Origin: Ifrita kowaldi
Taxonomy: Eukaryota; Chordata; Aves; Passeriformes; Cinclosomatidae
Assembly (NCBI GenBank): GCA_013398055.1
Contig: VZRS01002372.1
Span: 341,258 to 405,257 of the forward strand
Reading direction: 5' to 3'
Length of the DNA: 64,000 bases
Under the pieces are notes generated by a model. That model searched no databases and had not been told where the DNA came from. It was given only the letters and a program-made list of their open reading frames with translations. This document shows positions 24,121 through 36,182 of the stretch, piece by piece. The first letter of the stretch is position 1. Each line of letters starts with the position of its first letter. The position numbers and the translations under genes were made by a program.

Positions 24121-25539
24121 AACAGAGGCTCTCTCCCTGCTTTATACCCTTACAGTATTTTCTCAGGTCCATTTAAGCACAATACACATTATGAAAGCAT
24201 TTTCTATTTGTGCCTTGATTCCCATAGGAAAGATGATATGCACATATTGAAGGGTACTGCAGTGTTTGTGAGCCGGGTCCCAACTCTTGGCAGCTGTGTG
24301 ACAAAGACTAAACACACCTCCCCATCAGTCTGCCACTAGGCTAGAGGGCCTTCATGCTAATAGAATTTTTCTAGTAACCTTCGCTGGTCTGAGAGAATGC
24401 CAGAAGGGATATTGAAAAAATCTCTTCATATTTGTTATCTACCAGAACCATTGATTTCTGGAACAGAGTGAGACCAGAAGCAGATCTTGCATGTACAAAA
24501 CATGGTTAAGGGTATAGATAATATTATGACTTTTTCTTCTCATTATCATTGTGTTATTAGAGTAAATATATTTGTGAAAGATAGAAAGATGATGAAAAGA
24601 AAAACTAAAAGTAAAAGCAATTAAAGTTAAATTTCATTTAAATTTCATTTTAAAAGGAAAATAAATTAAGAAAATACTAAAATAGAATCATCTGAGCAGA
24701 CAAAATTAATTTCAAAAGCATTTGGTGGGAGATTATGTCAGAATTGCTATTGATGGAACAATGCATTTGTTAAAACAACTTCAATATCAGAGGAATTAAG
24801 GATAGGGAAGAGATATATTTCAAAAGTTTATGAAGGTGACCTGGGGCACTACTGACCAGTGAGTCTCAACTTTGAGTTGTGTGAATCTGTAGAAACTATA
24901 ATACATAGTAAAGTAAGTGGAGAAATAGACAAAGTTATTTTATTGGAGAACATTTATAAAGATTCTTAAGGAATAACTTCCTTCTACAAAGACTATTAAA
25001 GATTTTCAAAGAAGTCAAGGAGCAGATGGGCCAGAATGAACTAAATTTATTAAATAGCTGTAATTTTGTTTATGTCCTCAAAAAAATCATTCATCAAAAG
25101 TATTTAAAGAATGTAATCACCATCAGCAAACAGCTAGATTTCGTAGATTAACAATGTCTTAAAATATTACAGAGTAGAAATAACTGGTCAAATTTCCTAG
25201 CAAAAGAAATCTGAATCAGCTTAATGGTAGAGGAACATGAGGTCTTGAAAATATATCATTAAATGGAGGAAACAAAGGCAGTTAACGTAGCTACAGCAGT
25301 TGTCATAGTGCAGTAATGGCACAAAGGGACCCTGAATCTTTACTCAAAACTGTGCAGTGACTGAAGTACCACCATATCCAACACCAACTGGAGCAGATAT
25401 TCCTACCTCAGCAGAGACGTGCACCTAGACACAACTCATTTGATACTGCGCTGCTGTCCTCATGTCTGACAGTGCCTGCTGCCCTGGAATTGCCCTAGAA
25501 GTGTCTGGTGCCTCCCTTCAGGACCTAACCAGTGCCCTC
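24121..25539. other. AT-rich non-coding stretch
   Basis: No element confidently recognised. The first 200 bp could be degraded CR1 continuing from the copy to the left; the segment at 24250-24370 is GC-richer but unassigned. Confidence 0.45.
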
Positions 25540-25740
25540 CCCGTGTGAGACGCACTCTGGTTGAGGTGCTGAGTCACCAGCTGAAAAGGCAGCAGGAAGA
25601 GGTGAATGAGATATGCACCATGAGGAAGGAAGAACAGGAGATTCACAGGGTCTTAAAAAACCAGACAGAGACAACAGCCCCAGATCTTGCTCCAAGTAAA
25701 GAGACAACTGAAGGCTACCTTAAGAGGCGACATTGAATGG
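25540..25740 (+). mobile_element. Possible CR1 ORF1 region, sense
   Basis: The ORF at 25545-25736 encodes a charged, coiled-coil-like peptide (VEVLSHQLKRQQEEVNEICT, then RKEEQEIHRVL) resembling the coiled-coil part of CR1 ORF1. It lies just upstream of a CR1 3' end in the same orientation, so both may belong to one internally deleted element. The match is by pattern and not by a hallmark motif. A coiled-coil exon of a cellular gene is a weaker alternative, as no splice sites bracket it convincingly. Confidence 0.4.
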
Positions 25741-25799
25741 AGGTGCCCAAAATAGAGAGGACTAGAAACGAGACTTCTGACAAGAAGTAACAAACACAA

Positions 25800-26025
25800 G
25801 TTGCTATGTCTCAATAGAAAAAAAGGTTTTTTCAATATGAGGGGCAGTAAACACATGAGGTTGCTGAGAGAGTTTGTAGAATCTCCACCCTTGGAGTCAT
25901 TTAAATCTTAACTGGACAAAACAACATAGTCAAATGGAATTTGCTTTGAACTGAAGGTTTCGTTAGGTGGCCTCTGGAGTCCCTTTCCAACCTACATGGT
26001 TCTGTGTTTCTATGATTACTTGAAG
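25800..26025 (+). mobile_element. CR1 LINE 3' end, sense
   Basis: Contains 'gagagagtttgtagaatctc', 'cacccttggagtcatttaa', 'cctctggagtccctttccaa' and 'cctacatggttctgtg', then TTTCTATGATTAC. This is the normal order of the CR1 3' untranslated end, with TTCCAACC directly before the ATTCTATG-like tail, and is a useful internal reference for the rearranged copy at 42.2 kb. Confidence 0.85.
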
Positions 26026-27254
26026 AAATTCTTGTTGCATAACCTCAGTATTAAATATATTCATATTTTACTCTTCTTTACAATTTTCTTTCGTTCAGTC
26101 TCACCACTGCAGTGAACTGAAACTCATCTTTCTTTTCTCCCTTTCTTTCAAACTTTTTTTTTTCCTCTTGAAATGTGAGAAAATGGGACAAAACCTTTAT
26201 GCCACTTTCATTTACTTCTCAAGACTACCTTCAAAGACAGTTTCCAAGTAACTCCTTCCAGGAGATACTTTCCAAGAAACTCTCCGGTAAAATTACAGAG
26301 CAGAAGCTTTCCCTCATTAATATAACTTATGTTATTATAGCTGAATATTTTGTTAATGCAAAACAGAATAAAAGACATGCTTATATAACAGGGAACAGTT
26401 AGAATTCCTTCTTTCTAAATATTTTCTGAAAAACTTAAAGCCTTTAATCTCTGCTTTGTTGTCCAGTATTCTGCAATTTATTAGGAAACAGTACCTATAT
26501 CTTTGTTTTATAAGTTTTAAGTTATAAGTTTTATTTCAAGTTATGTTTCTTCTTTAAAAGTACTTATTCTAAAAGAAAATTATTTTTTAACTCATATGTA
26601 CTTCTGAATTCTAACCGTGGCTATTTTCTGAAAGTTTTTTCAATATAATTGATACATACTATATCAAGAGTTTTCCCCTTAGTATCTCCTTAATGAATAT
26701 AATGTAAAAGGATGTATAAAATGTTAATTCAAATGTGGGGTTGTTATATTTAAGAGATGTGACATGGTGCATTTTATACAAAGTTATAAAATGAGGGGAC
26801 TCTATCATTATTATTTGCTAATAAGTGGAAAGGTTTCTTCAGCTAGTTTTTTTGCTTATCCTTTGAAGTAATCAGAGTTTAAAACTTCATTTCAATATAG
26901 AATTGGAGTATATAGTAATTTATTCACTGCTATATTACACCAGATTTATTGATGCTCATCACTGCAAAGATTTTGATTTAGAGGTATGCAGTTTTGGTAA
27001 TCTTTCAGTAAGATATTGCTGTTCTATTAATGGCTGACTACAACTTAAAATTTATTTGTGCATGAAGAAAAGAGCTTTTTGAATGCCACAGGCAACCTGA
27101 AGAAAGCACTGTAACAACTGGAGAACTATAAAATTGTATTTAAGGAAAAAAGAGAAGACTTTAAAAAGCATTTAGAATTCTAGTAAAATCACTCTTCAGA
27201 CACTCCTGGAATGCTCCTAAATATTAAAGCAGTTGAAAGAGGGTGAGACCATTT
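26026..27254. other. AT-rich non-coding stretch
   Basis: Nothing recognised. The ORF at 26175-26402 has no domain and ordinary AT-rich composition. Confidence 0.55.
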
Positions 27255-27662
27255 TTATAGACCCCATCCTTTTCACCATCAGTGGAGCCCTTCTAATCTA
27301 AATCCTCTTTCAGTTTAAAGCCATTACTCCTTGTTCTGTCACTTCAAGTCCTTAAAAAAAGTCCAACTTTCTTCCAGGCCCCCTTATGTACTGAAACACA
27401 GCAATAAAGTCTTCCTGGAACCTTCTCTTCTCCAGGCTGAAAACCCTCAACTTCCTCAGCCTTTTCTCATAAGGAAGCTGCTCCAGACCCCTGATCATCT
27501 TAGTGGGCCTCCTCTGGATTATCTGCAGCAATTCTATTCCCTTCATATGTTGAGGACCCCAGAGCTGGATGCAGTCCTCTGGGCGGGGTCTCATCAGAGC
27601 AGAGCAGAGAGGAAGAATCCCCTCCCTCAACCTGCTGGTCACATTGCTTTTGATGCAGTTTA
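27255..27662 (-). mobile_element. CR1 LINE reverse-transcriptase C-terminus, antisense
   Basis: The minus ORF 27352-27642 encodes, in one frame, the CR1 thumb region: ILPLCSALMRPRPEDCIQLW, then PQHMKGIELLQIIQRRPTKM, IRGLEQLPYEKRLRKLRVFS and LEKRRFQEDFIAVFQYI. This matches the conserved CR1 order PLYSALVRP / YC.QFWAPQ / VQRRATKM / GLE.L.YE.RL..L.LFSLEKRRL..DLI..F.YL. The 3' tail is not present beyond 27255, and the element stops at 27662 before the catalytic box. Most of the frame has stayed open, which suggests a younger copy than others here. Confidence 0.93.
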
Positions 27663-28444
27663 AATCTAATTTAAATTGTTAAATTGTTAAATTGTTACGC
27701 CGCATTCTGGCACCTGCTTGCAAAAACAAAACCTGGGCATTTGTTCTTCTAGTAGCATACTGGTCAAAAGATGACACCACGCTGTTATTTTCTTTTGCAA
27801 CATGGAGTTAGCTTATGCACATAAACAGGAGAAGAGAGCTCTTGTCTGGGAATTCAGATAAAATCCCAAACACACTAAAAACTGTAGCAATGGTTTTCTC
27901 AGGCCACAGCTATTCCCAGTTATTTTTATGCAGTAGCTTAGATTTCACCTCTCATTTAATACATTGTGGATGTGTTTTGTGAGTTGGGGTTTGGCTGTGT
28001 ATTTTTTTGGCTGTTGTTCGTTTGCTTATTTTGAAGAAACTACTTATAACTTTCAAATCCTCTCTTTTACTGCATAAACTCTCTGAATTCCTGACTTTAA
28101 ATTCTTCAGTCCCTGAGTCTGCAAGGTGTCTACCACCCAAGTCTGAATAAGAGACATAAGCTTTAGAACAATTAGAACAACATCGTCGAGTTACACACCC
28201 CACTTTTTAAGTCACAATGCACAATTGGTAAATAAATTGTCATTGATTGAAGAAGGAATTTAAACACATGACATTTCTCAACATCTACTATGTATGGACA
28301 CCTACACTGAGCAAAACGAAATAATGAAGGCATGGGTAAATGCAGAATTCTTCCTTTCACTGGTGTTTGGTGCTTTATCTCAAGAGCTACATTTTTTTAC
28401 CTTTAAAGATAAAGGCACCTAGGCCAATAGAACTTTGCTGTGAT
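27663..28444. other. Non-coding stretch
   Basis: It starts with three near-perfect copies of TTAAATTG (about 27671-27700). No other feature is recognised. Confidence 0.5.
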
Positions 28445-28865
28445 GTCATGGTTTGACACTGGTCCAACGCCAGGCACCCACGAGAGTCACTTACTCACCA
28501 GAGCAGAGAAAAAAAATTAATGAGAGGTTCATGTGTGAGATAAAGACCGGGAGAAACACTTCAAGGGCAAAATAGGCTCAACTTAAGGTTGCAAAGTGAA
28601 TTTATTACTAACAGAATCAGAGGAGGATAATGAGAAGTAAAATAAGCCCTTAAAACACCTTCCACTCCCCCCAGCCTCTCCCTCCTTCCCACCGACAGTG
28701 CACAGAGAGAGGGTATGGAGTGGGGGTTCGTGGTCAGTTCCTCACCGAGATTTCCTTCTGCTGCTCCAGGAGAGGAGTCTTCACCTGAGAGGCCATGGGG
28801 TCCCTCCCAAGGGAGACAGTTCTCCATGAACTTCTCCAGTGTGGGTCCACTCTCACGAGCAGCAN
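28445..28865 (-). mobile_element. Avian ERV LTR, antisense, ending at an ambiguous base
   Basis: The + strand starts TGTCATGGTTTGACACTGGTC (first 20 bases cited in part), followed by 'caggcacccacgagagtcac', 'gagataaagaccgggagaaa', 'gtgaatttattac' (a reverse-complement polyadenylation signal at about 28597), and 'ccatggggtccctcccaagg'. I recognise this arrangement as a common avian LTR whose other end has repeated 'ggaccc..ctggag' phrases. Similarity stops at the single N at 28865, so the copy may be truncated, or sequence may be missing there. Confidence 0.7.
28865..28865. other. Ambiguous base (N)
   Basis: A single N lies exactly where the recognisable LTR sequence stops. It could be a base-calling ambiguity or a collapsed join. 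Confidence 0.99.
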
Positions 28866-31043
28866 GGCCCCCCAGCTACTAAAAATCAGGCTGAGCAAAA
28901 CCAAAACACATGGCTCTATTAGAAGACTCCTTAACTTAGTACTCATTAACCTTTGGTACTATGTAGTTCAGTTCTCTTGGGATAATGTGAGACTAGATAC
29001 CAATATATCATTATTCTATATTGTCATTCTAGACTACTATTACTTATAGTTGTAGGTAACATTTTTATATTGAACTCTCAATTCTATTGACACAGTGGCT
29101 ATAGCTTTCAAAAATCTCACCTATCTGTTGTGCCCAAAAGGTTCAGACAGACTTCGTGGAACTTCTTTTTCTCACTCTTATTAACTCCAGCATCTTTGTT
29201 CTATGATAGCATTTTTTGGAAAGTTTTGGCCTTAGTCTTTCTCTCAGTAGTCCTCAAAAGCTTCCGAAATGCTCACATGTCTTTTTGAAGCCAATTTTAT
29301 CTTTGAAATTACATAATCATAGATACATAAAAAGCTACTTTAGGACACAAAAGCAGATGGAATTAGAACACATCAAAATTGTGTCCACTCAGAACCCATA
29401 TTCCTCTGTCAAACCCAGAGCTAACAATATTTTCACTGTTAAGTTTCTCAGTCAAAGATTTCTTTTAGGTTCCTTCTAGAATTTAAAGAATAATTTATCT
29501 GCATATCTTAATCTGGTAGGAATCTTTAACACTGCAAATTTCTTAAGCAGCCTTTCCAAGGTCAACTGCATCAAGAAGGTATCTTCCAAGTATAGTTATT
29601 GAAAAAAAAATTACAGCCAACCAACCAACCAAATAAAAAACACGTAGAAAACCCCAAAACCTCAACCCACAGAGTTCAAGTCATTCTGATTTGAGAATAG
29701 AACAGCAAAACTGGTAAACTCTATCTGATACCACAGCATGCTGGCTAGGAGACTTTCCTAGCAATCAGTATACATGAATTTGAGCTTTGAAAGAAGTCCG
29801 ATAATAAATTAATTTCTTTCAAAAAGCCCAAAATCTGTGAAGATGAACATTTCTGGTATCTCCCCAGTGATATGTATCTGAATGTCGGTGGTAGGGGGTG
29901 TTTTGCTTTCCTTTTTGTTACCAGAAAATATAGATGGAGAGTATAAAAGATTAGAATAAAGTATAGATATATGCTTCTATTCTTGTTGGTTTTACTGTAT
30001 TTTGACTTTTCATTCCTTGTCTCTCAGCTTTATCAGAGAAGAATTGTTAAGAAATAGGTACAAAGTGTTCTTTGCTTTGTTCAAAAATATCAATAACTTT
30101 ACAAGGTATTTCTTAAGGACCTCTGGCACATTCTCTTTATTAAGGCTTGATCTACACAGTTTCTGAATATAGACATATCAAGGTAATTTAAAGTGTACCA
30201 TCACTTATTCCCCACAGACAGGAAAAAGTTTGGACAGTTTTAACCAATGCAAATTTTATTTTGTTGAAAGGGTGGATGACCTAATACTTTGCAGGTTTGC
30301 CCAGAGGTTCTCAACAGTCTTTCGAGGCACTATTTTGAAACCAAAGTAATTTCCCCCCAATAATCCAGATCTTGTATTGAGGACATTACTTCCTTCAAGA
30401 TTGTATTTAATTTGTTTATAAAAATTTCTGACCCTCTCTGCCCCAGTGAATGGGGCTCGGTTTTTAGACTCAGACAAAACCATTTCAAGCCCAGTGCCAT
30501 TTTGACTGCAATTTTAAAACAAACAAACAAACAAAACCAAACTAAGCCCCCCGCCCCTGGTGCATTTCACCATCCCACAGCTCTTATCTGTTGCTAAGGG
30601 TAGGAGGATTAACAGAGTCTTCAACTCTGGGTCTGAAGGACAGAGGCAACAGTATTAAATAGACGTTAGCTAGAGCAGCTCCATGGGCTGCTTAAATTTA
30701 TGCTGGAGGCCACATTAGATTGAAACAACTGTAAAAAAAAGAACGTGTTTTAAAAGCATTTTGCATTCCCAAAGGGCAGGTTTCCTGTCATCTGGCTCCT
30801 GAGTCATATGCATTGGTCATTCAAGGTAAATATGTAGGCCAAGGAATCTGTCTCGTGTCCAGTCACACAACAAAGATGAGCTAATGGTAAATGGCTTCAG
30901 CCATCAAGTTTGTATCTCTGATTTATTTTTGTCTCCTGCTCCCTTTGACACAGCATTATCACAACACGCTTATTATGATAGGGCAATTTCTCTACGGAGC
31001 ACAGAAAACTCTGGTTGTTGAAAATGGAATGCATCTGTGTGAC
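28866..31043. other. Non-coding stretch
   Basis: No gene recognised. There is an AAAC microsatellite at 30515-30542 and a C-rich patch beside it. ORFs near 30256-30597 on both strands have no domain. Confidence 0.5.
30515..30542. repeat. (AAAC)n microsatellite
   Basis: About five units of AAAC/CAAA followed by CCAAAC. Simple repeat. Confidence 0.9.
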
Positions 31044-31659
31044 TGATCAATAAGCTGCTACAGTGGAAGAAGGCATGGAGAAGTTGGGCCAAGGTGATGT
31101 GCTCAAGAAGGTCAGGGTAGGATACAGGGAGTGAGCACAGGTGTTGTAAAGAAAGCTGAACTTACCTGAACATGAAAGGGACCAGCAGGTGGCCATTGCG
31201 TTACTTACACGGCTGTGTCAATCAAGTGAATCAGCTGATTGTCTAAGTGGCTTTCCCTGAGTTAATCAAAAAATGTGAATCCCTTCCTGATTTAGTCACA
31301 CCAGCATGGGGGAAGTGGCTCCCGAGAAACTGTCACAATGAACATTGGAGAGAGCAGTATTACTCTCAGTCTTGAGCTGACTTCCACCTACATAATCCTT
31401 CCTGGCAATTAGGAATGCCCAGCATTGTGGCAGTGAACACACTAAGACCAGTAACAGGAATCATGTTTGCATTGTGATCCAGCTGTACACTGCAATTGCT
31501 GTGTTGTGCTTGTGTTGTGATATCAGTAAATTGCATTATGCTAAATCAAAATCCTTTGTAATGTCAATTATCTTTAAATATGTAAATTTTATACAAAAAC
31601 ATTAACCTCCCCCTTGTGGAAAACCTAAATGAAACTGGCCAGAGAGTACTGGGCTGACA
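31044..31659 (+). mobile_element. Dispersed repeat copy A (LTR-like, unnamed)
   Basis: Shares sequence with 44446-45074 in the same orientation across its whole length. Matching blocks are TGATCAA-start, 'agtggaag', 'gggaccag(c/a)aggtgg', 'ggaatcat(g/a)ttt', 'gtacactgcaattgctgt(g/a)ttgtg', 'tgtaatgtcaattatct' and 'agagagta(c/t)tg'. I read the ends as TG (31044) and CA (31659), which would suit an LTR of about 616 bp, but no target duplication was found, so the exact edges are uncertain. I could not name the family. Confidence 0.6.
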
Positions 31660-32499
31660 GTCTTGTACCAATGTCAGGGCAGAGCATGAAGTGATATATA
31701 AGGAGAGACTAAATACTTCTCAGCCTCTCAGTTGTCTTGAGATTTCTCCTAAGATCAATATTTTCAAGGTTGTAAGAGATTTCTGTGTATTAGATTACAC
31801 CAAGAGTTAGCTGGAGAAGGGGGACTACAATATCCAATTTACTCCATATCTTTCACCTGTGTAAGGCTTGATTTAAACAAGAAAGGAGGTGTCAAAAATA
31901 AAGAAAAGCTTTTACTTCTAATGGCTGAGATTTGATAAAGGCCAGTCCCAGTTTTGCACAGTGAGGACTTCTAGCGTACCTCCTTAAGATGTGTGAAGAT
32001 CCTTCCCTTGAATGGGAACACCCCTCAAGGTAAGTCCTTGCAACTGAGTGACAGATTTGCCCACAGCCATTGGTATGGGTGAGTAACACCAATCTCAATA
32101 ATTGTTTTGCTAGCTTTAATATAATTGCTTGAATATTGCTTCAAAAATAGTGCACTATGCTAGCAGCTATAGCTATCCATGCTTTGTAGCAAATAATTCT
32201 GATTAAGATATTTTTGTCTAATCATTATCATCATTATAATCATTAAATAACTTAAATAAATCCTTAGTTTATTTATATAATTGTCTTTGCTTTGTCATCC
32301 TTAATCCTTAAAGTTTCAGTTACAGCTATATAATTCTTTAGACATAAGCCATTGACTAAGTCTGGGGTTAGGATTGGATCCAGCCACACCTAGATTCCTC
32401 TCTGAGAAGGAGTTTAGAAAGCAAGACGGTCCCTTCTGTGCCTTGTGATTTGAAGGGAGGGCTTCTTTACTAAACTTTGTCTGAAAGTCCCATTCTGCC
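31660..32499. other. Non-coding stretch
   Basis: No gene or repeat recognised. ORF 31892-32098 (-) is without domain support. Confidence 0.5.
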
Positions 32500-32645
32500 T
32501 ACAACAGTCTCACAGGAACAGAGCAGAGACAGAGAATCACCTCCCTTGACCTGCTGGCTACACTTCTTTTTATGCAGCCCAAGATACAATTGGGTTTATG
32601 GCTGCAAGCAGACATTGCTGGCTCATGTCCAAAATGCCCAGTGGA
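32500..32645 (-). mobile_element. CR1 LINE fragment, antisense
   Basis: Contains 'gagcagagacagagaatcac', 'cctcccttgacctgctggct', 'cttctttttatgcagcccaa' and 'gcagacattgctggctcatg'. This is the antisense of a CR1 block also present at 35995-36090. It is only about 145 bp long and lacks the 3' end. Confidence 0.72.
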
Positions 32646-34559
32646 AATACAGATTTGTATTTTCCTTGGGCAGCAGAAAAAATGTATTACAGTTCTCAGT
32701 GTAATGGATTTTTCTTAAGAGAGTATTTTGGATGTGACAGGCTTCTACTGGGTCATTTAGCCAATGCCTCTGCATTAGAGGAGGAAATATTTTATTATTT
32801 CTAAGCCATGTCTCACAGAGTGGTGTAAACTGGCTTTGAATCTTTCACTAAGGCTGATTGTGTACCTGCCCTTGGCAATCTTTTCCAACATTCATCTGCT
32901 ATAACTGAAGGATTTCCTTTCCCACTGTACTATTCCCTTGTCAATGCTGATTTTCCAGTCTGAAGTTTCAGACAAGTGTTCGTTGTTTTAAGCTCACTCT
33001 CTCATCAAAATGAAAACATGGCTTATCTAGTATCTGAATGACATTTAATAATTAAAAAATTATTTAACTTTCTTTTCTAATAGTTGTTTGTTTTGGTTTT
33101 GGGCATTTTTTTTTGATGACAAACCATTTGTTTTCTTAAAAAGAAAACACCAATTATTAAACTTTGCCTTAGTAAGCACCTAATTCAAATTAATGCAGCA
33201 ATTCCAAAATAGGTCACTTGGGAGAAATTCGGAGAACCAATAAAAGCTTGCAACTAAAGAGCATTTTTCTTTACAAGAGCCAGAACTAAACTCAGGATTA
33301 TAATGGTGCTTTATGAAAATTAAAAGTGTTACATTAGAAATATTACCTAAAAGAGATTTCTTCCCAAAAAACTATTTTTAGCAGCAAAGTGATTCCCTTC
33401 TGCTTCTTCTCCCACTGCCCGCCATCTCAGTTCCTTTTAATAACAGCCTTATTCATTTATTTTAAGAAAAAAAATTGCCATAAAGCTAAATATTCTAGAA
33501 ATGAAAATGCTTTTTCTACATGAGATGTTATTATTATCTATAAAGCACATTTGTTTTCTGTGGCTTAAAGTAAAGCTTTCTCCTTTGCTAGTACAAAGGC
33601 TGTCTTCTGAGTAATTGGCTTCAGACATTCTATTTCATCACTGCCTAAATTTTTTACCTATGTTATTTTCTCTTCCATCAATCTCTAAATGTCAAAACTC
33701 AAATTGGTTACTGTCTCTACTGCTTTCAGACAAGATAGCTCAATTTAATCCTGTGTACCTAGGAGGAGAGATGCTTCTAGAACAGAAAGACAAATAATCA
33801 GGAAAAAAAAATTAAGCAAAAAAACTATCAGTCTTTCAAGATAGAAACCACAGGATCTCAATATTCAGGATGAAACTCAGCAAGATCCTACTTCTCCATC
33901 TCTTTCCACACTACTTTATGATCTTAGAATACATCAGCACATTAATGAAAGACAGCTGATGAGCAAACTTCCTTGCAGCAGGTACTCTGGTATTTCTAAA
34001 CTTTTCTAAATTAAATCTGTGTGAAAGTAAAGGGGGTACTTTCTTAATGTTTCAAAAATAAAAAGCTTTGTGAGAAATAAGCATTTGAAACCTGATAGCT
34101 GCCTATTATTTGCACCCCATGAATGTAAGCAGATTTTCTGTGATTATCACTGTTAGCTAGAATAAGTAATTCGTTTACCTATTATGATGACTCTTTTCAT
34201 TGTAAGGAAGCAAAAAAATTGTGTTTCTTATAGTTTTATATTAATATTAACTATTGCAGATATCAACAGAATAGCAAATGTCTAACTATAAAAATATTAG
34301 ATATTATTTAGAAGATGTGTGGTGATGTATATAGAGACTGCTTATACAGGCTCATGAAACACTGAATGTGTAGACAAAAACAACCTGAGAATAAATCAGT
34401 GTTACACAAATGATATGTGAATAGAATCTCTGTCACATGGCAAGGGGAGAATTTCTCAAAGCCTTAGTATTTGATTAGTCTGTCAGCACTTCAGGAAAGC
34501 CGACACTCTTGTGCCTGACCAGTCTGCAGTGTCCCATTATAGGGACCTTTAGCTGATCA
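32646..34559. other. AT-rich non-coding stretch
   Basis: Nothing recognised on either strand; short ORFs only, without domains. Confidence 0.55.
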
Positions 34560-35470
34560 TTTCACCGGGTTGGAGGGGGCTCAACTACCTTGTTCAGGGT
34601 CACAGGCTAAACAGAGAAACCCCCTCTTGGGTCTCTACACCTTTACCCACTGCCAGCATGGCCAGTGTCCTCAAAGGACTCACATTAGCAGTTTCCAGAA
34701 TAACATTATTAATAAAATTGTGAAGCTTAAGGTTTGAGAATTGCTGGTGATAGTATCTGACTGCAAAAATATATTCAAAGCAATATACTACCAAGCTCTA
34801 ATCCCCAATAAAAGCTACCTTGAGATAATAATTCAGATAATAAAACAGAGTATGGTTCTCACCCAATAGGAATTCCTACAGGGGGAGAAGACAGGTTCAG
34901 TCTGTTGACAGTTCCCAGCAGTTATGGTGGAGTCTTCCCCTCTCTTCTCCCCATTCTTAAATCACTTCTATACTATTTCTTTATGTTTAGGTGGAGCTCG
35001 TGTGACTTCAGTCATATATCTTCCTCAGTGAGTGGTGGTTGTACTGTGGGGGTGGGTATCTCAGGATAGTATCTGAGATAGCCTTGGGATGGGACGTGCA
35101 TCAGTCCAAGGAGAGGGATTTCACCATGGTTGCTGATTCAAAAGCAGGACATCTCCCTGTATCTCCCTTAGCTTTCAGCTGCTGTGCAGCTAATCAGCTA
35201 AAAAGTACCACTGAGTTCCCTTCTCTGCAAGGATTTCGACAGAGCCTGGCTGCTCCACCCTCCGTTTAGTCCTTTCTGGAGTGTATGGTGCGTGGGAGGT
35301 CAGGTATTCTGATCACGTTCCGTCTGGGGAGCAGCAACCATATTTTTCCCTATGACTTCCGTATCGTTATCCTTTCACCCTCAATCATCTTCCCACAGTC
35401 ACACAGATCAGGTGTCATATTTGAGATAGGAATCTCCTGTACCTTCATTTCTAATTTCTCTAATGTTTTC
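34560..35470 (-). mobile_element. Probable ERV LTR or LTR-adjacent sequence, antisense
   Basis: A GC-richer, structured segment between AT-rich flanks. The portion 35030-35430 ('ctcaggatagtatctgagat', 'gggatttcaccatggttgct', 'gctgtgcagctaatcagcta', 'ggatttcgacagagcctgg') has a texture I associate with avian endogenous retroviral LTRs. The left part carries reverse-complement TATA/polyadenylation-like words. Orientation and edges are uncertain, and TG...CA termini or target duplications could not be set. An old non-LTR repeat is the alternative. Confidence 0.4.
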
Positions 35471-35475
35471 TTCAG

Positions 35476-36182
35476 AAATCATAGAAACATAGAATCATAA
35501 AGTGGCTTTGATTGAAAGGGACCTTAAAAATCATCTAGTTCCAATCCCCTGCTGCGGGCAGGGACAGCTTTTACTAGACCAGGTTGTTTAAAGCCTCGTC
35601 CATCCTGGCCTCAAAGACTTTTATGTTCACATGAAAGCAAAGAATTTCCTTAGTAAGGAAGTTCTTACTAACATCTAGTTTAAATTTACCCTCTTTCAGT
35701 TTAAAACCACTGCCCCTTATTTTATCATTATGTGTCCTGATAATGGTCCCTCTCCAACTTCCTTGTACTTCCCCTTCAGGTACTGGAAGGCTGCTATAAG
35801 GTCTCTCTGGAGCCTTCTTTTCTCCAGGCTGAACAGCCCCAGCTCTCTCAGTCCGTTTTCATAACAGCGATGCTGCAGCCCCAGATGAAGCATCATCTTT
35901 GTGTCCCTCATATGAAATCATTTCAACAAGTCCATGTCCTCCTTTAGAGGTGTCAAAACTGAACACAGCACTCCAGGTGTGGTCTCAAGACAGTAGAGGG
36001 GGAGAGTCAGCTCCCTCGACCTGCTGGCCACACTTCTTTTGATGCAGTCCAGGACAGAATTCACTTTCTGGGCTGCAAATGCAGATTTCCAGGTTGTGTT
36101 GAGCTTTTTCCAACTCCCTAGTCCTTCTTCTCAGTGATGCTTTCAATGCATTCTCTGCCCAGCCTGTGAATTCAGGTGAACT
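35476..36182 (-). mobile_element. CR1 LINE 3' end with reverse-transcriptase C-terminus, antisense
   Basis: About 700 bp. It begins on the + strand with the CR1 tail (AATCATAGAAACATAGAATC) and 'gaaagggaccttaaaaatca', 'cctgctgcgggcagggaca'. The minus ORF 35717-35911 encodes LRELGLFSLEKRRLQRDLIA followed by AFQYLKG, the standard CR1 thumb motif. The part 35940-36180 matches the more 5' region ('ctccctcgacctgctggcca', 'cttcttttgatgcagtccag'). 5'-truncated, frames broken. Confidence 0.95.
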
